Shown here: in pieces, positions 11,128 through 19,633 of the stretch | Layout of the letters: each line of letters starts with the position of its first letter | How positions within the stretch are numbered: position 1 is the first letter of the stretch | Source of the DNA: Hypoxylon rubiginosum | Taxonomy: Eukaryota > Ascomycota > Sordariomycetes > Xylariales > Hypoxylaceae | NCBI GenBank assembly: GCA_902806565.1 | Contig: CADCXA010000015.1 | Coordinates: forward strand, 1 to 64,000 | Length of the DNA: 64,000 nucleotides | Reading direction: 5' to 3' | Notes under the pieces: generated by a model | What the model was told of the DNA's origin: nothing | What the model saw: the letters and a program-made list of their open reading frames with translations, nothing else | Database searches by the model: none | Program-made: the position numbers and the translations under genes

Positions 11128-13143
11128 TTAATCGTCATACTCGTCACCATAATCCCACTCGTACATCATATCAGACAAGCCCCTGGCAGTATTGCTCTCT
11201 AGCGCATGCCGTAAACCTCTCCCTTGGATTCCGCCGGCTGCGGATCTGGCGGCATTAGTCATATGCTTAGGTATGGTAAGGGGATGCGAAGTGGATGACC
11301 AATCTATATCTTTAAGGAGTACCTTGTACTCGTCCTGGGCGACCTGGGCGGGCAGAGGAATCGGATAATCTTTATCTTGTAATTTGACCCTTTCCATTCC
11401 TTGGGCTTGCCATTTGACCTTCACCGGCCCTCTAGGCTGTTCAGGTTCCTTGTCCTCCTCGGGCTCCTCTTCTTCCAGGGGCTCGTCCTCATTAGCATTA
11501 CCCATAAATAACATGACGTCTTCATCGTCTGCAAACGCGTAATCTTCGTCAGCTTGGGCCAACAGGCGTTCGGCTTCTTCATGCTCGTAGCCGCCATCCT
11601 CGTGGCCACCACCTGAGCGGACCTCCGAGTCGCGACGGCTACCACGAGCTGACAACTGATCACGGGCTGACGATTGATCAAGAGCTGACAACTGGTCACG
11701 CTCACCAACGCCATCGTCAAAGTCATCCGGCTCATCCCCCACGATCCCATGGAGGCGGCGTTTCTCCAAGCACCGCATATCTGCCAACAGTAGCTGCGCA
11801 CGAAGGCGTGAAAGATCGGCCCAGTCGTGAGGAGGGGCTTCATTTACCTTTCGAGAGTTAGACACGACCTTCCATCGATCATCTAGATCTCCAAATATGG
11901 GATAGCCGAGATCCGTAGTCGTTCTAAACGCCTCAGTCACTGCTTTGAGGTCACCGGTCACCACTTCGTAGGGCAGGAAATCGGCGCTATCGTCTCTAAA
12001 AGCCTCTCTGTTAACATCAAAAGCCACCGTCTCTAGCTGCTGCAGTGTCAAGGCTTCCCATGGAAGAGCCATACCCCGGCGTTCCCAGTTTCGACGAGCC
12101 TCTTCCCCGATAGCAGGAAGTGTCATGCCCCCTTGGGATCCCTTCATGACCCGCTTCAGTTCCTTCAAGAAAGGGTGCCCGGTTCCCAATTCACCGATAG
12201 GTACACGACGTCGATCGTTGATGCGGCAGGCGACGGCGTATCGGATGAACAAGCTAAGGAGGCCCAAGTCATTACCGCAAGGTGACGCGATAATCAAAAA
12301 GTCCAAGGTTTCGCAAAAGTTACGATTCCAATTTGGGTCCGCCGCCCATACGCCACGCTTCACTTTGACCTTGGCCGTTGTCGCGTATTGCAAATATTGT
12401 CGAGGCCCAATGACGTCTGTTGGGAACGCTTGGCGTAGGTGGCAGGTCTTTCTCCATAACGACCAGAAGTGTTCGTGGACCTTCCCCTTACCCTTGCGTC
12501 CCTTCTCGATATAAGCTCGCCATCCGTCCTCCTCAAACCTAGCTACTAGCTCGTCCTCCCTCTCCTGCGTCCACACTTCGTCCATCTCGTCCTGCGGCTT
12601 GGGAAGCCTATCGAGCAAGTCTTCCATTGTAATAGGGGGGCGGTGGCTATCGACCCAGTCTTTCGTGGAATCGAGGCGTTGGTTAAGTCGCCGGGGAGCA
12701 TTGGCCGCGTGACCTAGCAGGCTTCCAGGTAATTCTTTCGCACCCCGGATAACCCCCTTTTTGTATGCCTGCCACTGCTTGCTACTGGCTCCCTTCCCCG
12801 ATTTCCCCTTCTTTGCTGTTCCACTTAGGAAGGTCCCAGTAAGGGGCTCTTCTTCTTCCCCTTCCTCCCTATCCCCCTCTTCACTCTCGGAATCTCGCAT
12901 ATCGATGTCCATATCACCAGCGTGATTACCACCACCTGGGTGAGACCTAGCAGCGTCCTCCATCTCCTCGTCCTCCACCTCATCCCGGTGACCACTTCGC
13001 TCTTGGTCTTCTTCTTCCTCTGCCGTGCGTGGGCGCTTCGAGCGCTGGTCTGATGGGCTAGGCCGACGCTTTCTTGTAGAGTTAGCGACAGGGGCGGCGT
13101 CGTAGCGGACAGGTCGCGGTCGTAGGCTGCGTCGATTATCCAT
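11128..13143 (-). CDS. Large charged, probably nuclear protein of unknown family (block gene B)
   Basis: A single-exon frame of 671 aa from the ATG at 13143 (MDNRRSLRPRP); the frame is open slightly further upstream but only with a non-ATG codon. Residues about 24-40 contain two basic clusters (RKRR, KRPR) like a bipartite nuclear localisation signal. A strongly acidic Glu/Asp stretch follows (about 41-105). Residues about 120-460 are ordinary mixed sequence, probably folded, with several Trp residues and no recognised motif. A Ser/Asp/Gln repeat (DQLSA, SSARDQLSARG) lies near 485-505 and a second acidic run (PLEEEEPEEDKEPE) near 548-565. I do not recognise the family. Acidic low-complexity flanks with an NLS are common in chromatin or RNP proteins, which is inference only. 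Confidence 0.72.
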   Translation of the reverse strand: MDNRRSLRPRPVRYDAAPVANSTRKRRPSPSDQRSKRPRTAEEEEDQERSGHRDEVEDEEMEDAARSHPGGGNHAGDMDIDMRDSESEEGDREEGEEEEPLTGTFLSGTAKKGKSGKGASSKQWQAYKKGVIRGAKELPGSLLGHAANAPRRLNQRLDSTKDWVDSHRPPITMEDLLDRLPKPQDEMDEVWTQEREDELVARFEEDGWRAYIEKGRKGKGKVHEHFWSLWRKTCHLRQAFPTDVIGPRQYLQYATTAKVKVKRGVWAADPNWNRNFCETLDFLIIASPCGNDLGLLSLFIRYAVACRINDRRRVPIGELGTGHPFLKELKRVMKGSQGGMTLPAIGEEARRNWERRGMALPWEALTLQQLETVAFDVNREAFRDDSADFLPYEVVTGDLKAVTEAFRTTTDLGYPIFGDLDDRWKVVSNSRKVNEAPPHDWADLSRLRAQLLLADMRCLEKRRLHGIVGDEPDDFDDGVGERDQLSALDQSSARDQLSARGSRRDSEVRSGGGHEDGGYEHEEAERLLAQADEDYAFADDEDVMLFMGNANEDEPLEEEEPEEDKEPEQPRGPVKVKWQAQGMERVKLQDKDYPIPLPAQVAQDEYKVLLKDIDWSSTSHPLTIPKHMTNAARSAAGGIQGRGLRHALESNTARGLSDMMYEWDYGDEYDD

Positions 13144-13422
13144 TCTGGCGATCTTATGATGATACTTCTTCAATTAGAACAAGAAGAAGGAAAGAAAGAA
13201 GGATAATTTTGGTTGCAAGATCGTGGCTGGGATGTGGAGTTTTGGTGCCGACGTGTAAGGGGATACTACAAAAGATACCAAGGTACTTGATACTTACCTA
13301 GGTACCCAACTCGCCTAGCAACCACAGTATCTACATGCACGTCGCTGTGGGTGACTACTGTTTTAGTGAACATAGGCACTGAGCAATGTACGAACCCGTT
13401 AGAAAACATGTGAGGTACATAA

Positions 13423-14640
13423 TTACTCATTACCGCCCTGATACATCCTCACTCTACATAGAAACTCGCTACTGTTCTCGGCACCGTTGCAGCTACCAAT
13501 CTGAAAGCATTTGACACCCCTTTCCGTAGGACGGTGTCTAAAACACGAAAACATCCTACCCTCCTCGATTTCCGCGTCGCCCCCCTTGCAGCCATGTTCG
13601 GCCAACTCTTCAAAGCAAAACCATCTTCCAGCAGGTATACAAGCAAAGAAATCTAACAGATGCTCCTCCCACAGGTCCCCGTGCTCGCCCTCCCTCCTCG
13701 CCCGGTTCAACTCGACAAACACTCGATCGAGGGTGCAAGATCCATCTTTATCCAGTAACGGCCGCAAAGATCGAAGAAAAGAAGCCCGAGTATTGACAGC
13801 GTCCTTCCAGTCGTCGCACACGATCTTCTCCTCGACGTGCTGTCTTTTGCGCGGCTCCATCGTCATCATCGGGAACGCCAGATCCAACTGCTTCTTTATC
13901 CGGTCTCTTTCAGCTTCGAGCTCCTGTATCTTCTCGTCTCTCCTCTTCAACTCTTCCTCCAAACCAGAGCGTACATCTCTATCCGATCTCGAGCGCTGCA
14001 GCTCCTCGGTGGTATCCCCCAGAATCCTCTCTCCCTCCAACCTCGCAACCTTTTCCTTCTCGGCGCAGGATTTATACTCATCTTTTTGAACAGTCAGCTT
14101 TGCAATGTCCTCCCGGGCGCGTTTGTCGGCGCCGCGGGCCCGACCGACTTCGTCTTCCAACCGATTCTCGAGCTCTTCTATCCGAGAAGCAAGCCTCAAG
14201 TTCTCCGCTTCCAAATCCACCTGCTTAGCCTTCCCGGCCTCTAGCCGCTCCGATTCCCTATTCAAGCGGGTCTTTTCTTCCTCCTGCCCAGTCTTCTCGA
14301 CTGCCAGCCGCTTTGATTCCACCCTAAGCTGCTCTGATCTCTCACGCAAGCGAACACTTGCCGCCTCCTGCTTCCCTTCTACCTTTTGCGTCTCGGCCGC
14401 TCTCCTTTCTAGACGTATACGTTCAGCATTAACAGAGGACTGGCTCTCCTGGAGCTTAGTCCGCTCATCATTCAATAGGTCTCGGAAGGCTTCACAGATC
14501 CCATAAAACATTTGCAGCGTCTTTTGAAGTTCCGTTGGCGCGCCTCGTTCTCGATCTCTGACAATCCTACTGGCCAGCCACGTCATACCGTCCATGAGCC
14601 GCGCCGCTCTCTCTCCCAACTGTGACATGGTATCGGCCAT
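13423..14640 (-). CDS. Coiled-coil protein with Cys-rich C-terminal domain (block gene C)
   Basis: A single-exon frame of 405 aa with a true ATG at 14640. Residues about 1-55 are a short ordinary N-terminus. Residues about 60-275 are a continuous Glu/Lys/Arg/Leu heptad region, certainly coiled coil. Residues about 285-405 form a distinct domain, starting around DDWKDAVNTRASFLRSLRPLL and then WEEHLLDFFACIPAGRWFCF. It contains at least seven cysteines in its last ~75 residues, which could bind a metal or form disulfides. No signal peptide is present. The layout (coil then unique C-terminal domain) resembles block gene H, but clear homology is not evident. The promoter side carries TACCTAGGTACC at about 13295-13306. 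Confidence 0.78.
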   Translation of the reverse strand: MADTMSQLGERAARLMDGMTWLASRIVRDRERGAPTELQKTLQMFYGICEAFRDLLNDERTKLQESQSSVNAERIRLERRAAETQKVEGKQEAASVRLRERSEQLRVESKRLAVEKTGQEEEKTRLNRESERLEAGKAKQVDLEAENLRLASRIEELENRLEDEVGRARGADKRAREDIAKLTVQKDEYKSCAEKEKVARLEGERILGDTTEELQRSRSDRDVRSGLEEELKRRDEKIQELEAERDRIKKQLDLAFPMMTMEPRKRQHVEEKIVCDDWKDAVNTRASFLRSLRPLLDKDGSCTLDRVFVELNRARREGEHGDLWEEHLLDFFACIPAGRWFCFEELAEHGCKGGDAEIEEGRMFSCFRHRPTERGVKCFQIGSCNGAENSSEFLCRVRMYQGGNE

Positions 14641-15277
14641 ATCGTTTCAAGGCTCTACAAGGAAATACGAAATACGAAGGTCATGTACGAAGCTCATGTA
14701 CGAAGGGCACATTGGCGAGAGCTCACCAGGAAATCTAGGAAAAGTCCAAGACTCAATTCGGTTGAACCTAATCTACAAATAGGCAGACAATGGTAGGCTG
14801 TACCTTCTTCATCCTGTGGGATACAGTTACATAATGCTCGCCATTAGACTATATGGGTAGGTCAAATTCGTCATATGTGGAGGTTTGAAAGTATAAATAG
14901 CACGAACATCTAGAGTAGACCTGCCTGCCTGGTGTGCAATCGGCAGCCATTTGTCCGTGCCTACCTAGAACTGTCAAGGTGGCTTCTTACCTCTTATATG
15001 ACCGGTAGTTGTTATTACGAATAGGGGTAAATAGCCTCCGTTCCTACGCATATAGGTAGCCCTTTGCAATTAGTTTATGTCGACGCAAGTAACATTACAT
15101 TTCATTGAATAGTAAACGAAAGTCTAGGTACTGCAGTTGGAGATCTTGTCTATAAACGTATCTGCTGTGATACTAAACCTCGTAACAGAAACAAAGGCTT
15201 TAGACTAGAGAGCAAGATTCACTGCAAAGTGTCTATCCACCTGGAATTGACACGATGCCCCTTTCCCCTATACTTTA
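14641..15277. other. Intergenic, no gene seen
   Basis: This lies between two minus-strand genes. It has a short local duplication (TCATGTACGAAG twice at about 14682-14707) and one GCCTACCTAG. It probably holds the promoter of gene C and the 3' end of gene D. Confidence 0.5.
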
Positions 15278-16969
15278 TCAAAGGTTGAGACCCTTCACAG
15301 CCAGGACAAGCTCTCCCTGTTCTTCTCCCTCTTTCTCCTCCTCCACGTATGTGCCCTCGGAACCCTTTGGGTCCTTCACCAGGTAGGCCCATTCCTCCAG
15401 GTTCTTCTGGATCATGCCAGCCTTTGCCGATCCTGGTCCCTCGCTATACGGCTCCAAGACCTCTTTGATGGCCTTGTAGCGATCTTCACGGGATAGGAGG
15501 CGTTCCCAGGGGCTCTGAAGGTCGGTTAACACCTTTCGGATCTCTGCCATCTTCGCGTCCGTCTGACGGTCAGGGGCTGCGAGTATGTCCAGGACTTCGT
15601 CTACGAGCACGTCCACCGCCGTCGCCCGCACCATAGAAAGGCGCATCTTCACATCCGCGCCCACGGGATACAGGGGAGCCTCTTCTCTCACGATGGCCTC
15701 GAGTTCGGTAATCTTGTCGACGAAGCATGTCCTGGCGAACACCTTCTTCCGTGCGGCTGCCGCCCCGAGTCTAAATCCATACGCTTGCTGACGCGCCAGC
15801 AAGTCCTCCGCCTCCATCGCATCCTCTTCCATCTTCTCCGCACGCTCTCGCAGGGCCTTCTCTTGCTGCTCCAGGCTGTAGATCTTGGCACCGATTCTAC
15901 AGTAGAGGTCGAGATGCTGGCGGGACAGATCATGGTAGTACTTGTGCAGGTGTGCCGCCAGGTCTACTTGCGAGCCGCGCAGTTGCCCATAGTACCAGCC
16001 TAATAGTCCCATCCAGGCGTGGTAAAGCTGCATGCGCCAGGCACTGTCCTCGACGACGACATAGGAGGGCCATTCGAGAAGGGCACTGAGCTCCTGGATT
16101 CCGGTGGGCCCAAAACGGACAGTGAAAAACACCAAGATTGTCCCGCTGCGCCCGCCGACGAAACCGTTGGCTTTAGACACGATGTCTTTCAAGCCTTCGG
16201 TGCCCTTTCCGACGGGATGCACGCACGGGACCTCGAAGGGGCCGCAATCTCGCATATACTTCAAGTCCCCTAGTAGCTTCTTATGCAGCATCTCCCTCTG
16301 GGCCAGGGGGGCATGGTATGAGGGCACAGAGTCGTTTTTGTTGTACCACCCCTGATACTTCACCCTGTGTGCGCCAGTGCCTGATGGGGTAGCCTTGGGG
16401 GCTTCCATATTCGGGCCATCAGCCATGGCTCTCTCCTTTCCCTTCTCCTTTCCCTTCTCCTTTCCCTTCTCCTTGCCCCTGGAAACCTGTCCATCGGGCT
16501 CCGCCTTCTCCTTCCCCTTTCCAATATCCCCCTTTCGCTTCTCCTCCTCCTCTGCCTCGGCCACCTTGTCCTTGACGGCGAAGAATGCCTTCGTGTATAC
16601 GGCGCTATATGGTGGGCCGTATACCCTAGGGCACCGCGTAAACGGCGCCTTGCCGTCACTTGCACCTATTTCAATAGCCCTCGTTAGCAAACTATCTTAT
16701 CTCGAGGCGGACAGGGTCCAGAACTTACCCGAGATCTTCCAGGCAGTGTAGTCCACTTGCCAGTGGAAGTACTCGGCGGAGACGTAGGGGTAGCGTTCCT
16801 CGGCGAGGAGATCCTTCGTTACCTCCTCCTCAATACGAGCGAAACGGGCCCAAAGAGCTTTGCCAATGCCTGCAGTCTTCTGCTCGGCCGCCGCCACCAC
16901 ATCCTCGCGGCGCTTCTTCTCCTCCGCGCTCAACCCCTCCCGCATCATCATCATCACCGTTGCCATCAT
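15278..16969 (-). CDS. Charged helical protein of unknown family, two exons (block gene D)
   Basis: Exon 1 is 16729-16969 (start MMATVMMMM) and exon 2 is 15278-16665. The 63-bp intron 16666-16728 has donor GTAAGTTC, branch TGCTAACG and acceptor AAATAG; joined, 1629 nt give 542 aa in one frame. Residues about 1-110 hold an Ala/Glu/Lys-rich start and a Tyr/Trp/Pro-rich segment (YFHWQVDYTAWK, CPRVYGPPYSAVY). Residues about 115-165 are low complexity with a KGKE repeat. Residues about 185-330 look globular and aromatic-rich (SAWRMQLYHAWMGLLGWYYG). The rest is helical with a predicted coiled coil near 330-385 and a Glu-rich tail. There are no catalytic motifs I can name. Confidence 0.75.
16433..16482. 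repeat. 12-bp tandem repeat inside gene D
   Basis: The unit CCTTTCCCTTCT repeats about four times on the plus strand. On the coding strand it specifies Lys-Gly-Lys-Glu units. It is a coding minisatellite and should vary in length between strains. Confidence 0.85.
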
Positions 16970-17908
16970 GTAACGCGAAAAGGGTTTTTTGAAAATTAGA
17001 TAAACGAGTTTCTTGCGTGCGTAGTAGGATGGCGTCGATGTTGGATGATGATGTTGAAGGAAAGATGGAGTGAATTGGATTTTCCTACGTGATTTAAAAG
17101 CTACCAAGGCGGTTAGCGAGATACATTACTAGGTACAGGCAACTACGACTCTCTCTACTTGGCTACATAAATACATATCACCCCTTATTGAGCGGTAGGT
17201 ATATTGCATTAACTCTGCCTTTAGGATCTAATACCATACGCCTATCTGGAACTACCTGATGACTCTGGATTCGTCGGGTACATCTCTTTAACCTACACCA
17301 CTAGAAGCACCACTGGGAGTAGCGTATTGTAGCAATACTTCGAGACGTAAAACACACATCAAACGGGCACATGCAGTTGTCTAGATCTTATATACTCTGC
17401 CAGATGCGGTCACTGCGGGTAGAACTGTAATACTTGTGTCTAATATAGGGGCTATTGATGCTCACAATTCCCTAAAGCCACGACAGCTAAAAGGAATCAT
17501 CAACCAGGCTGCTCATATACTTTTCCTCTCTCACTGGAATCACACATGTTGTGCTGTAGAAATGCATGTGTCCAATTCGTACATTCAGACCCTTGACATG
17601 TCATTATGGAATGGTAGTTTTGCAATGAACCGGGAGTAAACATCTCGGCACTTGCCAGTAGTCTGCCCTGACGGCTCTTGATCCCTCAAAATTGACGCTC
17701 GAAGGTCTCGATGTCTATGTAAAATACGCATGGTCCCCGGAAACTTTGGTAACACTAGCAGTAACCTCCATGTATATTCCATCGTACCTTCCCAAAGATC
17801 TTGGTTATCCACATATTCCACTAATGCCATTGTACCATTACTTCTGTATGCACTTGAATTTCCAATTTCAAACAACCACACGCATCAGGCACACGACGAG
17901 ACTCAGCT
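16970..17908. other. Divergent promoter region between genes D and E
   Basis: Genes D (minus) and E (plus) diverge from this 0.94-kb interval, so both promoters should lie here. The frames in it are short and lack start context or similarity. A small ACTAGGTACAGG motif lies at 17128-17139. No RNA gene was recognised. Confidence 0.5.
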
Positions 17909-19230
17909 ATGGATCCTGCTACGCAGCCAGAACAGTCGGCAGAGTTGCCGATAATGCCTGATGGTGTGGTAAAGCTAGTTCGAATGCTCGACGGCGGCGA
18001 ATCCTTGGAAAAGATAGGTCATGCATTGGTGGAAAGCGACTTGGTGGCCGGAATAGCTGATAATGGCTTCCTAGAGGGTGATGAGTTGAGGCTCTTGCTG
18101 CATTCCATGTCCCGCAAGATGCTCCGATCGGTGCTGCTAAAGACGTTGGGACCCGACTTGTACAATCCAGACTTTTCTTCCAAGGAGAACTGGGAACATG
18201 TCTTGAAAGGCGATGGGCCAGGTGCCTACGTTGTCTTCATTTTTATCCGCCAGCGACAGGGAAGGTTCTTGTCTGTGAAGGAGATTAGGGAATTAATCGA
18301 GCTACTAGAGCAGTATGTGGCGGCAGTAGATGCATACCAGTCGCACAAGGAACGAGATCAGTACGGCACAAGCCAGTTTACGGACGAGGAGATGGCCGCG
18401 ATGCTAGTGGCGATGAAGATCGACGACACCGAACGCACCTACGAGAAGAACGATCTAGATAACCCCGACTTTGAAGAGTTCCGCCCTCGCTTCGGGAGCA
18501 AGACCAAAGAGAACATGATCCAGAAAGGCAGAAACGTCAAGATATCCGACAACATCAACGACTTTATCAAGATGCTGGAAAAGCGCTGTCTTCCCAATGT
18601 CGACGAGGAAGTATATCAGATGCAGTCGCCCATGATGGTCGGCAACGCCGGAAATATTGCAAAGAGGGTCCAGGACCATATGCCTGGTACCTCTCTGAAC
18701 AATACTGCCAAACTCTGGGGCCTCTTACTTTCCTGTCTCGGCATGAGCTAGAATACGAAGTGCGTAGTGCCACCTTGTTTCGTGCCTGGGAGGACGCAGA
18801 GCAAGTCAACCACGCGGAGATTCTCGGGACTGTCCTTGCGGGTTCCATGCTCTCTATGGACGGCTGCAATGCGAAACAACCGGGAACGAGGGGTGCCGAA
18901 GGTCGAACGGAGCCTTATGGGTACGAGAATAGCAAAGACCACGTCTTCGCCGGAAGGCCTTGGTTTATGGAAAACCTCAAGCACTCGCTTGCCAGCCGCA
19001 TAGATCCGGACGAAGAGCGACAGCTGCAGGAAGACATGGCCGAGATGGAGCAGAATGCCGTAGAGTTGCGGTACCTTGGGGACAAGGTGGAAAAGGCGAA
19101 GGAGAGGCTCGAGAGGGCGAACGTAGAATTCGAAAACGTCATGGCCCAAACCCAAGCCAACCTCCAGGAGAGTCAGGCATTTGTGGCAAGGCTAGAAGAA
19201 ATTGTTGAGAACGAGGCTCTACCCCCCTGA
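17909..19230 (+). pseudogene. Unknown protein with C-terminal coiled coil, frame broken once (block gene E)
   Basis: The start at 17909 has a good context (cagctATGg). The first frame runs to a stop at 18749-18751. A second frame, one base out, is open across about 18540-19230 and reads as convincing protein well before that stop (for example AWYLSEQYC near 18680 and SRHELEYEVRSATLFRAWED). The shift most likely lies near 18655-18670; the two parts give a product of about 440 aa. The N-terminal 120 residues are helical, residues about 230-330 look globular, and the last 80 residues form an acidic coiled coil. No standard intron explains the switch, so this is a 1-nt deletion, either real decay or a sequencing error. 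The family is not recognised. The globular body plus coiled tail is a layout also seen in some nucleocapsid proteins, but I cannot support that identification. Confidence 0.6.
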
Positions 19231-19633
19231 GTTAGCTACATATCTTCTGGTCCACCCTATGGAATCTGACCTTTTGATCGGGTAGGGACTCGTACAATAG
19301 TTTCATGGACCATCGGTAGGTAGCTTAGGTACCTAGGTAGGTGCATGTACGTTGATAATATCCTAATTGAAACGCTTTCTTACAAGTAATGAATTATTGA
19401 CGTTTAAGGGTGAAGGGGATCAGATAGTTGCCTTCGTTAGGTAGTTTCTTATGTCGTTAGCCTAGAAGGTACTTATGGACGTCCTAGTCACTTACGACAG
19501 CGTCTAGACGAGACCAGATGGCGCCAAAACAACATTGTTAATAATCGTCGCAATTTAATTACATTTAGCCTTGCTCGTTGCCCCGTCTACCCTGAATCGC
19601 TCTCTGCACGTAGTGCCTACGCTCCCAATGCCA
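19231..19633. other. Convergent 3' flank between genes E and F
   Basis: This 0.4-kb interval lies between the ends of convergent genes. It carries GTAGGTAGCTTAGGTACC followed by TAGGTAGGTG at about 19316-19343, another cluster of the palindromic family. No coding potential. Confidence 0.5.
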
